Assembly (NCBI GenBank): GCA_003339415.1
Contig: PDHQ01000174.1
Location: forward strand, 1 to 64,000
Reading direction: 5' to 3'
DNA from: Ophiocordyceps camponoti-saundersi (nom. inval.)
Taxonomy: Eukaryota > Ascomycota > Sordariomycetes > Hypocreales > Ophiocordycipitaceae
DNA length: 64,000 nucleotides
This document shows positions 49,001 to 60,330 of this stretch, piece by piece. Both the position numbers and the translations under genes were made by a program. Below the pieces are notes generated by a model. That model did not search any database and was not told the origin of the DNA. It saw nothing but the letters and a program-made list of their open reading frames with translations. Every line of letters begins with the position of its first letter. Positions within the stretch are counted from its first letter, which is position 1.

Positions 49001-52000
49001 TTATAAGTTTATTAAATAAATATAATAGTTAGGAGTTTCTATTTAGGGACTTAGAGATAGCCCTAAAATTATAATTATTTATAAATAAAGATAAAATAGT
49101 CTATAACTTATTTATAAATACTTACTTTTAGCGGAAACTTCTAAGCGCTTAACTAAACTACTTAATAATATATATAATAAAAGGAATCGGCATAGAGAGC
49201 CTCTAACTAAAAGTCTTATAAGGTCTTATTATAAAAAGGGGCTAAAGCGTTCTAAGTAAAAAGTATAGTTATAAAAAACTAAAATAAAGCTAAGCTAGAT
49301 TAAACTAGCTATAACTTAAAAAAGTAAATAGATATAAGCTATATAATTTAACTAAAGCGCTCCTTTATCTTATAGTAATTTTATTCTTACTAAAAGAGCG
49401 TATTAAGCTATAACGCTTATATATTAAGATAGTACTAAAAGCGGAAGTTAAAAAAAGTAAATATCTTAGCCTAATACGCTTAATATTCTATTATAGCCTT
49501 AAGTATAGTAAAATACTTTAAGGCCTTATAATTTATAAAAATAAAAAATAGTTAGGTAACTTTATATAACTTAGTAAACTACGCTTTAAAGTAAGAAATA
49601 ATAGTAAGAAATTTTTTATTATAAATTATATAATTTTATTTTATAAGTAAAAGTTTCTTAGAGTAATATATAATAAGTTAAAAGATATAATTTAAGCTAA
49701 ACTAAGAAAAGCACCTACTAATTACCTTACTAGAATAGTTAGCTTTAATAATAGTATTATAATCTAAATTTTACTAAGTAAAGATAAAAGTAAAGATAAA
49801 TACGGACTTAAGCGTATCGAAAGTAAGCTAATATTTATTAGTTTAGTAGAAAAGCGCGCCGCGTTTTATAAGCTTAACTAAAAGGGCTATAAGGTCTAAA
49901 AAGTAAAATATAAAATTATAATAAAAGTTAGTAAACTTAAAAAAACTATATATATTTTAAATATAAGTTAGCGCCTCCTATTCTAAAATTATAAAGATTT
50001 TAATAAGGTCTAGCTATATTTTTTTACTAATATAAATAATAAACTTTAAATACTTAACCTTAAAAATAATAAAGTTATATTTATTAAAGTTAAGGAAAAG
50101 CTTAGCTTAATAAAGATATAAGAGTATAATATATATTTTACGCTAATAATTAGAATAGAAACTTCTTAAATAGATAAGGATATTATCTAAGTATATTATA
50201 ATAAAGTCCCTTAAGAAGTTACTAAAAGTAATATTAATATAACGCTAAAATATAGCGGGCGCGCTTATAAGGCTAAAAAAGTAAATAAAGTATTTAAATA
50301 AATTAAACTAAGTATAGAAAGCTATAAAATATTCCTTACCTTTTATAATATAAAGCTTATAAAAAATAATATAAATATTAAGTTTTATAAACTAATAAGT
50401 ACTTAAAAAGCTATAAAGCGTCTCTTTAATAAGTAAAAAAAGATAATAATCTTACTTTATTACCTTATTTAAAGCGTAATAGTTAATATAAAAGCGCTAC
50501 TTATTTTTTAGCTTTTATATAAATAAGATAAAGGCGGCCGCGGATAATAAGCTAGCGCGGATCTATTTTTTATTTATTAAGTTAATAATTTATTTCCGAA
50601 TTTTAAGGAGATATTTATAAGGTATATTATAAAGTAGGCCTTAAGGTAAAAAGGGTAAGGAACTATTAGGTTCCTAGTAAAGTTAGATATAATAATTATA
50701 ACTATTATAAGAAGGGGGTAATATACTTATTTTCTCCTTATTAAAAAGGTTAATAAAATCTAATATTTTAAAAAATAAAAAGAGGCTTATAATTAAGGTA
50801 AAAGTTATAATATATAAAATACGAAAAATATCTTATAAGCTAATAATAAGGAATTAATAATTAATACGCTACTAGGATTCGCGGCGAATAAAGGCTATAA
50901 AAACGGAGCTAAGGATAGCTATAATAAAGTAAGTAACTTACTAAAATTAAAAATATAAGATAACTAATCCGCTAGTAAAGTAAACTATAACTTCCCGCTT
51001 ATTAGGATATAGTAAAATATTATTACGCGCTATCTAAAATAAGCTAAAGATTAAGTTTTAAATAAAGCTTAGAATTATATATATTATTATAAGTAATTAC
51101 TAGCTATTAATATTAGCTATAAAGCGGATAAGGTAATAGATAAATAAATATAGCTTAAAATATACGCGCTATTAGTAATATATTTATATAATAATATAAA
51201 TTACTTATAAGTAAGAAAAGGGAATTCGCTTTAGCTAATAGCGCTATATAAAAAATTCGCTTATAATAGCGTAATAGTTATAGCTATTATCCGCTTATAT
51301 AATAATAAAAAAAATAGAATTTATAAATATAAAACGAAAAAAAGAAAGTAAGTTTATATTCTAACTAATATTCGTAAAATAATTATTTAATATTTTATAA
51401 ATAATATTATTATAAGAGTTCTCCCCTTTTAAGAGACTTAGTATAAAAAGGATTTATTTCCTTAGTTTAAGGCGGGGTTCTCCTTTTTCTTTATAATATC
51501 TATAAAGCGGACTAAAAAGGCTAGTAAGGGAGGATTAAGCTTATACTTACGTAAGAAATAGCTAATACTATTATAGCGAAAATAGCGGCCCTTAGCGCGC
51601 TACTTTATAATCTTATTACTATTAGCCTTAGTTACCTAATAATAAGTTTTACCGCTATAGCTATTTTAGCCTTAAAAAAAAGGATTACTATATTTACTAA
51701 AGCGTAGCTAAGTGCTAGCCTAATATATATTAGTTATTAAGGTATTTTAAGATAGCTTAAAAGCGGAGGGTAAGGGTATTTAGCTTTTATCTTTAAAGCG
51801 GAATAACTTAATATTTATAATAATAACGCGGATCCTAATAATAATAATAATATACTTAGTTAGGAGAATATTACGCTTTATATAATATTAGCGAAGGGCT
51901 AAGGTAAGGGTATAATAAAAGCGTATAACTTTAATCTTATTAGCTTATTTAGTATTATTTACTAAAATAAGCTTAGCTTTAAAATAAATAAGAAAGTTAA

Positions 52001-52485
52001 AAAAAAACTTAAAAGCGCTTTAAGCGAGGTATTTAAGCTTTATTATAGCTATCTAATATTAATATAAGTTAGTAAATATAATATTAAAGTAACTTAGCAA
52101 AGAATTAAAGTTATACTTATATTTAGTATTTTACTTAAAAAATAAAGCTACTTTAGCTTAAATTATAAGAGATAAGTATTAATATAAAAATACTTATTAG
52201 TTATAAGTAATACCGATAAAGGCCTAGTTTACTTATAGCTTATAAAATATAAGAGAGCGCTATATTAAAAAAAGGTTCTTATCGCTATTAAATAGTAAGC
52301 TAAGAGGTAGCGGCTTATAGTAAGGTTATAACTATTATTATTTAAGAAGCTATATAAATTAGTACTATTAATATATAAGGCTTTAAAGCTCTGCGATAAT
52401 AGCTTACTACTTTAAAAGCTAAGCGATAATAGCTTATTAAGTATTAGGGTTATTTATAGTTAAAGTTATTTTATTATAAAGGTCC

Positions 52486-52723
52486 TATACTCCTTAATAT
52501 TTATAAGAAGCTAACTTTATTAATATAAAATAACTTAAGAGGTTTTAAAGTATATATAGTATATATATTTAGGGTTATAGTTTATATATAGCCCGCGCCT
52601 ATCTCGCGCGCGGCGCTAACTAATTATATATACTTATATATACCCCGCGCCTATTATACGTATAAACTTAACTAAGCACCTTTACGTAACTTAGCTATTC
52701 GGGCGTAGCCCGAATCCTTTATA
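52486..52723. repeat. Right 238-bp terminal repeat of the unclassified element
   Basis: It starts TATACTCCTTAATA and ends CCCGAATCCTTTATA, then LINE-2 resumes. The GC-rich core (GCGCGCGGCGCTAAC) is kept because it has no CA or TG. Confidence 0.85.
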
Positions 52724-53429
52724 CTCCGCTAATAATATAGAAATTAGCCCCGCCTTATTTATATTCCTTTTAAATCCCTCCGATTCTTTTTTATTACTTA
52801 AGTGCGGACTTTAGATATCTTCTCCTAATCCCTTAAAACTCTAAAAGCTTATCTTTACGAAAAGTAATAGCTTTGCTAAAACTCTAAGAAAAAAAAGCTT
52901 TAAAAATATAGCTAGTTTTTTAAATATTTTACTAATAAACCGCCCTAATTAAAACTTAGCTACGCTTTATAAATTTATTAAAGTTTTCTAAAATTCCTTA
53001 ATAGCGCTTTAACTTAGTTTTATAATAATAAAATTAGCTTTAATAAGTTTTTTTATACTTATAATATTTTTATAATTATAAATTATTATTATTTTTATAA
53101 TAATAAAGAAAATAAAATAGTAACTTACTTTACTTTATATTATAAACTTACTATTTATAAAAAAACGCGTTTTTTTATACTTTTTATAAGTTTAATTTAA
53201 AACTATAAAAACTTTAATAAAGCTTTTAGCTATAAAGCTATTATAAGCCCTCTTACTTTATAATTTATTTACTTATAACGCCTCTACTAATTTAACTTTT
53301 TTATATTATTTTATAATATTTAAATATATTAAAATATTTAAATATAAAGTTTAAGTATAAAGGATAATTTTTAATATTTTTTATTATATAATTATTATTA
53401 TTTATTTACTTTATACCTTACTTTTACCT
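52724..53429 (+). other. LINE-2, region after the reverse transcriptase
   Basis: This should hold the C-terminal end of ORF2. The plus-strand frame is too broken for me to place the cysteine motif seen in LINE-1 at 28,914-28,968. The stretch is extremely AT-rich, with TTTTTATAATAATAAA-type runs at 53,030-53,120. Confidence 0.45.
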
Positions 53430-55040
53430 TTACTTTTTATTTTACTTAACCTTACTTAGCTTACTTAGCTTATTTACTCTTTTTCCTACCCCGCCTTTTA
53501 CTTTACTTACGCTTAATAATACTTTTAATTTTTATAAGCTTATCTTCTAAGTTATTATTATTACTCTCCGCTATATATTTTAACGCTATTAACGCGGATT
53601 TTATAAAAGAAAGCTTTAATATTTAAATAAAATCTAGCTTAGGCTTTAGCTTCCCCTTAACCGCTCCCTCCGCCTTTATCTTCCTCGCTATTTTCTTATC
53701 TTTTTTTATATTATTTATCTCCTCCGCTCCGCTTACTTTTTTTATTTCGCCTGCCCCCTTAACTCTATCTTACCCCTCCTTATCTCCTCTAACTATTATT
53801 TACTCTAATCCGCTTTCTAATATTAATATAATAAGAATTAGTATTTAAGCTATAGCTTTATTTTTTACTTTTAACTTTTTCTTTAGCTTTAGCTCCTACT
53901 CCCCTTTTAAGCGATTTAAGTTAAAAATATATTAAAGCTTAAAAATATTTTTTAAAATATATTTAAATTAGTTAATTTTAATATAATCTATTATTTTTTA
54001 ATTAATATTATTTTATATTTAGTAAATATTATATATTATATTATATTTAAAAAAATAAAAGTTTTATATTTTTAAGTATATTTTTAATTAAAATTTTTAT
54101 AAAAATTTTATAATAAAATCTTTCTAAGTAATAATAATAATAATAATAGTAATTATTATTATTATAAATATTACCGCTATCGCTATTATTATATCTCCTA
54201 CATTTATTATAGATTTTATTATTATTATTATAATTATTATTATCTAAGCTAGCGCCTCCGCCCTTATACCTTTTATTACCGCTTTTACTTTCTCTTTTAT
54301 ATTTATTATTATTACTACCTTTACTTATAGTCTAATTATTATATCTATTATTATTACTATTATTATTATTACTTTACTCCCCTCCCCGCCTCTTATTTTA
54401 CTTATACTAATAGTTATCTATCCGCTTAATATTCTAAAGTAAGCTAATATTAATATCTAAAACTCTTAGGGAGAAGTATTAATAATTATAATAATAAGAG
54501 TAATATTAAAAGCGGCCGCTAAACTAGCTAACTTTACTAAGGCGCTTACTTAAGATATTATTATTATTATATTAAGTTAAAGCTCCGATATTCTATTCTA
54601 TCTTTATATATTATATAAATTAACTTAGATTTTTTTTTATTATTTACTATTAGCTATATTTAAAATTTTACTTTACTCCGCTTTACTTTATATTTATTAG
54701 TAAGTTATTTAGCTATCTTCTTTTATTAATATACCGCGCTATTTTTATTATAATAGCTTATAACTTTTTTAAATATATTTATAACTTAGTTAGTACTCTA
54801 AGCTTTAACTTTAACTCCGCTCCTAACTTTTAATATTACTTATTTTTTAATATTTATATTAGGCCTTAATATAATTATAATAACTAGCTAATTATAAGCT
54901 TATACGCTTTATTAGCTTTATATATAATTAGCGCCATATAATATTATTTACTTTATTATTTTTAATATAAAACTTTATAATTATATAGTTAGCTAAGCTA
55001 TATATATAATATAAGGGAGGTTATAAAGCTTATTATAGAT
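53430..55040 (-). pseudogene. Possible antisense ORF in LINE-2, Asn-rich
   Basis: On the minus strand a mostly open reading runs through this interval. It includes VIFKKVISYYNKNSAVY-like and LTNKYKVKRSKVKF blocks (about 54,650-54,800), a long Asn-rich part (54,120-54,370, runs of NNNN broken by S, Y, K and a KCRRYNNSDSGN segment), and a basic Lys/Arg-rich part (53,600-53,930, KRGVGAKAKEKVKSKK). The Asn runs come from AAT repeats, so the reading may be an artefact of a simple repeat. It occupies the same place as the possible antisense ORF of LINE-1, on the opposite strand to the LINE genes. No family was recognised. Confidence 0.33.
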
Positions 55041-55259
55041 AATCTTAAGTATATTTATTGCTATTACTTTATTAATATAGCTACGTAACTTTTTTACTTT
55101 CTTTTTATTATAAAGGTTAAAAGGAAAGGTTAAAAAGGGGGTTAGAAATATACTTTTTTCTAAAAATAATAAAAAGAAGAAAAAAAGGAAAGGAAGAGGG
55201 AGGTAGAAAAGAAAAAGATATAGCCCCCCCCTTTAATTACTAATAGATAATAAAGCGGA

Positions 55260-55420
55260 TACCCCGCTATTCTGCCCTACCCCCCCCCCCCCCCCTCGGA
55301 CCTTTCCTTCTCCGCCCCGCCTCGTACCGCCTCGCCTCGCACCGCCCCGTACCGCCCTTCTCCTCTTTCCGCCCTATACCTTACGGACTTTCCTTTCTCC
55401 GCACTCCCCTTCTTACCTTA
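55260..55420. other. C-rich tract with a long C run
   Basis: The plus strand is strongly C/T-biased, with an unbroken run of about 18 C near 55,281-55,298 followed by CCGCCTCG-type repeats. The complementary strand therefore has many G runs. It lies about 330 bases before the LINE-2 3' end. LINE-1 has a smaller C run in a similar place (30,504-30,513), so this is probably part of the LINE 3' UTR. Confidence 0.75.
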
Positions 55421-55499
55421 TTTTCTTATATTATCCGAGACTACCCCTAGGTAGTAGGCTCGTTATATTATACCGCCGCTAGCTACCGCTATACCCTTA

Positions 55500-55632
55500 T
55501 ATAAGCGTATAGTAAGCTTTTCCTTTTATAGTTTTAGGGTTTTGCCTTACTTTAGGGGATTTTTCCTACTTAATATATTATAAAAGCTTTAGATATTATA
55601 AAGGCCCCTAGCGTATAAATAATAATAATAAT
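55500..55632 (+). other. LINE-2 3' end and (TAA)n tail
   Basis: The segment GGGTTTTGCCTTAC...TTTTTCCTAC...GGCCCCTAGCGTATAAATAATAATAATAA parallels the LINE-1 3' end (TTTTACCTC...TTTTTCCTAC...GCCCCTAGAGTACTATAATAATAA) and the X 3' end. The shared motif is probably what the reverse transcriptase recognises to start copying. Confidence 0.75.
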
Positions 55633-55980
55633 TAAATATAGAGATTTAGTTTATAATAATAATAGCTAAATAAATAAGTAAGCTATATAAACTTTATACT
55701 AAACTTAGTTTACGCGTATTTTTACTATTATAAAGTTTATTTTAAGAGAAATATTAGCTTCTAAATCGCTAATTAATACTGAAGTTATTAAATATATAAA
55801 GTGCTGGGTATAGGCGGGGCGCCGGGGACTAACTTAAAGCTAAGGTAACGCTTAAGAGGAGGGTTTTACTCTAAGTTCTCTAGTTTTTCCCCCTTTTAGA
55901 ATATATATAAGATAGTTTTAAGCTATATAAGGTATATTAGCGTATAAATACTATTATTATTATTATAAATATTATTATTA
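55633..55980 (+). mobile_element. Element X, 5'-truncated copy (3' end only)
   Basis: About 345 bases match the 3' end of X copies 2 and 3, starting at AAATATAGAGATTTAGTTTAT and ending in a (ATT)n tail. It follows the LINE-2 tail directly, so it may have inserted into that A/T tail. 5' truncation is common in target-primed insertion. The residual TGCTGGGTAT and GCGCCGGGG parts show lighter RIP than copy 3. Confidence 0.82.
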
Positions 55981-56460
55981 AAATTTATACTAGGGGCTAG
56001 AACAGCTTCTAGGACTATTATATATAAGGAGGGGGAAAAAACCGGGCAGGGCCCGGGGGAAAACCCCTTACTTATAAGGTAGGGGCCTAATAAGGTAAAG
56101 ATAATAAGTAGAAAAAAGGGCTATTATAAGCCTTACTTAAGCTTATAAGGCTATAATAGAATAACAGACTAAGATAAGGCCTAAAAGGGTACCTTATAAG
56201 AATAAGTAAGTTACGTAAAGGTATATACTAAGGTTAGCTATAAGGCTATAAATTAGTAAGTAAGTAAGGTAATATATACTTTATTACTAAAGTATAAATA
56301 AATAAAAGCTAGGTAGCGTATAGCTTCCTTCTCTTTCTTTTCCCTTATAGGTATACTTATAACTATAAATAATATTATAAATAACTTAATATATACCGCT
56401 ATATAGCCTCTTATTAGCTTAAAACTTAACTAATATTATAATAAGGAAGGTAAAAGTTAA
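55981..56460. mobile_element. Unclassified repeat Z, left part
   Basis: A GC-rich segment at about 56,024-56,080 (CCGGGCAGGGCCCGGGGGAAAACCCCTTACTT) recurs at 63,897-63,935 near the window end, followed in both by TAAGGTAAA.ATA.TAA.TAG and a GGGC.TAT...GCC block. These look like two parts, perhaps terminal repeats, of one element into which Copia inserted. No coding sequence was seen in the 480 bases here. The right part is cut by the window edge. Confidence 0.5.
56456..56460. repeat. Target-site duplication of Copia, left
   Basis: GTTAA here and GTTAA at 63,725-63,729 directly flank the two LTRs. Confidence 0.9.
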
Positions 56461-56761
56461 TATTAGATATTATCTCTCTATACCCCTTTATATCTACTAT
56501 ACGATATATATATAGAGGATAGCATAGATATAGGGAAGCCTCTAACGAAATATATATTAATACCTAAGTCGTGCCTCGTATAACTTAGGAGGTAGGAGGT
56601 AGCTTAGATAAGAAGAAGGAGGGTATAGAAGTAGAGTATTATCTAGCTATATAGCCGCTCTTCCTCGTACGATAAAGGAAAGGTATCTATCTCTAATTAT
56701 ACTTAATATAGGTTACCTTCGCTTTCTCTTACCTATACGTATATATAAAGACTACTTAATA
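56461..56761 (+). repeat. Copia 5' LTR
   Basis: 301 bp, TATTAGATATTATC to CTACTTAATA (originally TGTTAG...TTAACA type). It matches 63,424-63,724, and a TATATATAGAGGATAG segment may include the promoter. Confidence 0.93.
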
Positions 56762-57030
56762 CTAATTAGTAGTTATACTAGTTATTATTAGTTAATTATA
56801 GATTAGCTAGAGTAATAAGATAGGTATTGTACGATACTAAAGAGCCCTTGTGCCCGCTATCGACCGATACCTGTACTTTTACCCTACTTCTTAATACTAG
56901 TTTTTACCGAAGAGCTATTTTTTTTTTTTTGCCCGGTGCTACTATTAAGACTAAAAGATTAAGGTAACGTACGATACTTACTAATAATAAAGTCCTTACC
57001 GAAGAGCTATATTTAGCCCGGTACTTTTTT
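56762..57030 (+). other. Copia leader with duplicated segment
   Basis: The sequence ACCGAAGAGCTAT followed by GCCCGGTGCT or GCCCGGTACT occurs twice (about 56,905-56,940 and 56,998-57,026), each followed by TTATTA or CTATTA. It lies in the untranslated leader, where the RNA packaging signal is expected. The tRNA primer site just inside the LTR is not clear. A few TG and CA dinucleotides survive here (GCCCTTGTGCCC). Confidence 0.6.
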
Positions 57031-58760
57031 ATTAGTCGCACGATATTACCTTTAATAGCGTTCCGGAAACGTAATAACGATAATATAGCTTCTATAACCC
57101 TAAAAATTAAATAGGAAGTAGTAAATACGTTAACTATAATAACGGTAATAAACGAGACTTTAGCTTTATATAACGAAATAATAAAAGGAAGTAAAGTTAA
57201 CCCTCGTATCTAAACTTAAAGCATAAACCCGCTTTATTAAGATATATAACCTAACCTTATATAACCTCCCGATAAGATCGAATTAATAACGTTTATTACT
57301 CGGCAGATATACGATATTATATACTTTAACCTTTATAAGGAAAACCTTCTTTATATAATCTAATCGAAGCTTTAGGGATAAACCTACTACTAGCTAAAAT
57401 ATATTTACTATATATTCTTAAAAAAACTAACTTAAATTATAGTCGTATAATATATCCCGCTTATCGGAAACGGTATATTAATTAAACGCTTTATATAACT
57501 TCTTAAGATTAAACCGGAAGACGTTTTACGCCCTAACCCGTAAGGAGCCCCTTCTATATAGTTAGACTACCCCCCCTTTTCCGAACTAACTCTTCTAGAT
57601 CGTACGATACGAGCTTTATACTTAGTATAGCCCCCCGAGTTAAGATATATCTTAATATAGCTACTATAAAATATCTTAGCTAAACCCCTACTTCGTACTA
57701 CCTTTACGTAAAAGTTAACTACTTTATATAACTTAAATATATAGCTACTTTTAGTAACCCTAACTTAAACCCTCTTAGAACCGATAAATTAAGCTTTAAT
57801 AGGTATCGTATAAGTTTATATATTACTACTAATACGAAAGGTAGCAAATAAACTAATCTCCTTAAATAAGGTTACCGCCTTCCTTAAAAGTTAGCGAAAA
57901 GATTAGAACTATATAGGGCGGCTATATAATATACTAATCGATAAGGCTAGGATTTTTATTAGCTATTACTCCCGTATTAATATAACGGAAAATTAATTCT
58001 ACGCTATTTTTCTAGATATCCTTTTAGATAAAGCTTAGGACTATTATTTATACTTTATTAGATCGGATAAAAAATAAGATAAAATTTATATTTTTTTAGA
58101 TACGTACTTTAATACTTATACGAACTATTCGTTATACTAAATAGATTAAACTACTCTATCTTTTAATATTATACGATAAGAAAACCCTAATAAAATTATA
58201 ATAAATTTACTCGATACCCTTTTTAATAAACTCCGACTTATTTAATAAGCTTTTAGATCCGATTATTAAGGAGAAAAGTAACTTCTTACTATTATCGTAC
58301 GAGCTTATTATAGCGTTCTAAAACTCGAATTAGCTATAATATTCTAAGATATATCGTACGAAATATTTATTAATCGCCTTTATTCCTCCCTTACTATTAC
58401 TACGGATAAAACTACTAACTAGTTCTTTATCGAATAACGCTACCTTAATTATAATAAGTATTATACGAACCCTAGATAATTTTTTTTTACTCCCTGCTAA
58501 CGACGATTGCCCCCTATATAACGTTTTTCCCTATAGCGACGCCGGTTCTAACCTCGTATAATATAAAGGTACTTTATATATAAAAAGGAAAAATATTAGT
58601 TTATAAACTATAAGTTAAATAATATCTAACGCGTATATAAGTAATACCTTATTAATTATAAAAAAACTAGCTAGGACCCCTTTATAGAGGAAGAATTTAG
58701 CGTATTCCTTTTATTATACGAAAATTCTAATAAATAAGATTCCTAGTTTTTATAATTATA
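57031..58760 (+). pseudogene. Copia gag
   Basis: A plus-strand frame from about 57,035 runs into the protease region. The start codon is lost. The stretch has few stops for its length and reads as a hydrophilic protein (TLALYNEIIKGSKVNP at about 57,155-57,205; KIELITFITRQIYDIIYFNLYKENLLY at about 57,275-57,355 in outline). A zinc knuckle was not identified, and some fungal Copia gags lack a clear one. The assignment is mainly by position before the protease. Confidence 0.6.
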
Positions 58761-59210
58761 CGATAAAGACTCCGATATTAAAAAAGAAATCGTTAGCAGC
58801 GAAAACGCGGTTTCGTTTTTTACTATAGCGGCTTATATATACCGCCTTATAAGCGATAATATCTACTAACTAAAAGCCTTATTAATTCCCGCGGAATAAT
58901 TCCTCCTTTCCGATACGTATCGTATAATATACTAAAGCGAGCTTTAAGATATAGGAGCTATATAAATCTTGACCGTAAGTAAACTATAAGCAGAAGCTTA
59001 TATCTAGGAATACCCTTATACGATTATTAACTAGACCTTAACTAAGAATACGATCTATTTTAGCTCCTTAGAACTTACTTAGCTAATTAGAATTATTATC
59101 GTATAAAACTTACTTAGTAAAGTCCTCTATTATATCCTTAATATTTCCACTCCCTTCCTCTTTTACCTTAAAGATACTAACCGCCTTTACGCCTTTTACG
59201 ATAATATAAA
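58761..59210 (+). pseudogene. Copia protease domain
   Basis: The aspartic protease site appears as DIGAI at 58,948-58,962, where the family has DTGA. It is followed by LTVSKLQAEAYIQEYPYTII, ILNISTPFLFYLKDTNRLYA (about 59,135-59,195) and PIIRKQGYLFF, all typical of the protease to integrase part of fungal Copia polyproteins. The enzyme would cut the polyprotein into its parts. T to I is a C-to-T change. Confidence 0.82.
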
Positions 59211-60330
59211 AGATATTATCGTACGAAATAATAGTATAACGATCCCTATTATTAGGAAATAGGGATATTTATTTTTTAATATCTCTAAATAAGAATCTAC
59301 GTTATACTATATAAAATAAAAGTTACGATAGCTTTACTAATATTTTAGCTACCCCTATATATAATAGCTTTATAACTTACTAAAAAAGGCTAGTTTTTTA
59401 AACGTAACCCCCATAGCCCTTAAGTTAATCCGACGTTTATATTACTAATACTAATTATATAACTTAAAACCTTAGCGATTTAAATTCTCCCTTAAAGATA
59501 ACTGCGATTTTAACTACTTACTAGTTATCGATATTTTTTATCTTTATAATAGGCTAGTCTTATACGCTATTAACGAAGCTATATCTTTTTAAGTAGCTGC
59601 CTTTATATAAAGTATATCGGCGGTAAACGCTTAGAACGCTTTATATAAGTGCTAGATTTATATATACTAAGGCTTATTAGATATTATCTCTTATAACGCC
59701 GGGACTAATTTTTCCTCTTTAGAGTTTCGTATAAACGCGAAACTACTTAGCACTATATATAAGGAAATGCCTATCGAAGCGTATTAGGCGATCGGCAAGG
59801 TCGAACGTATATACGCCCCTCTCTAGTAAGCGTACGATATCCTATAATAGGAAATTAGCACTAAAACTAATAATATAACTATTTTTTAGATAGCCGTTAA
59901 GGCTATTAATAATATAGCTAGATTAGATGGTCTTATCCTAATATTTCTCGTTTTTAGCGCTTACTTTTATATTTCGTATAACTCGCCCTTAGCCCCTAAT
60001 ATTACTATAAGGGCCTAAGCGATTAAGCGCGCTATAATATAAGTATAATAAATTAAAGCTTAAGCGGATATTTTACGCGCTCTCTATACCCGAAACGGAC
60101 CTAACTTATACGATATTTTATTACTTCCTTTTTAAAGCGAAGTTTTTATTTAGCGTAAAAAGGATAAATAATAAGGTCTTTTCCGTATTTCTAGTTTCGA
60201 TAGCTAGGACGTTATCCTTAAACTCCTTATAGGACTAACTAGATTTTATATAATATAGGTTAAACCTTATCTCCGCTCCCTCCTTACTATACTTATAAAG
60301 AAAAAGGTATAGTTAGAAATCCTAATTATA
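59211..60330 (+). pseudogene. Copia integrase
   Basis: The zinc-binding HHCC region at about 59,320-59,460 shows H and C changed to Y (SYPYIQQLYNLLKKA, then RRLYYQYQLY). The catalytic core reads FNYLLVIDIFYLYNRLVLYAIN (first D kept, about 59,526), DIISYNAGTNF (second D changed to N, about 59,697) and EAYQAIGKVERIY (E kept, about 59,796). The C-terminal end reads TRNGPNLYDILLLPFQSEVFI and GLTRFYII-stop-VKPYLRS. The order protease-integrase-RT is diagnostic for Copia against Gypsy. Confidence 0.92.

Larger units (their letters stand above)
45825..52723. mobile_element. Unclassified 6.9-kb element with 238-bp terminal direct repeats
   Basis: Direct repeats at 45,825-46,062 and 52,486-52,723 have equal length and bound a 6.4-kb interior inside LINE-2. 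This is the shape of an LTR retrotransposon, but I found no duplicated target site and no RT, protease or integrase motif on the frames I read. A plus-strand frame at 49,804-50,130 gives protein-like blocks (IESKLIFISLVEKRAAFYKL, KVKYKIIIKVSKLKKTIYIL), and the same frame can be followed to about 51,790, but with a stop rate close to background. There is a poly-pyrimidine zone with TTATTATTATT runs at 46,140-46,350. A DNA transposon or a strongly decayed LTR element are both possible. Confidence 0.6.
20899..55632 (+). mobile_element. LINE-2: host LINE broken by four later insertions
   Basis: The pieces are 20,899-21,138 (5' part), 23,019-24,244 (ORF1), 30,984-32,508 (rest of ORF1 and endonuclease), 44,596-45,824 (reverse transcriptase) and 52,724-55,632 (3' part with tail). 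They join in the right domain order once X copy 2, LINE-1 copy B, X copy 3 (with Gypsy-2) and the 6.9-kb unclassified element are removed. Target duplications confirm three of the four joins. The sum is about 7.1 kb, close to the 6.7 kb of LINE-1. The 3' end is GCGTATAAATAATAATAATAA. It is related to LINE-1 but clearly a different family. The exact 5' end is not fixed; it must lie close to 20,899. Confidence 0.8.

Noticed and set aside
49804..51790. Long gene on the plus strand of the unclassified element
   Set aside because: One frame can be followed, but its stop frequency (about one in twelve) is what AT-rich sequence gives by chance; kept only as a remark.
45821..52728. Target duplication around the unclassified element
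   Set aside because: Bases left (AGTCC) and right (CTCCG) do not match even allowing for RIP, and shifting the edges gives no convincing pair.
54120..54370. Plus-strand Ile-rich protein
   Set aside because: The (ATT)n stretch gives Ile runs on the plus strand, which is not protein-like; the minus-strand Asn reading is only slightly better and is marked as unsure.
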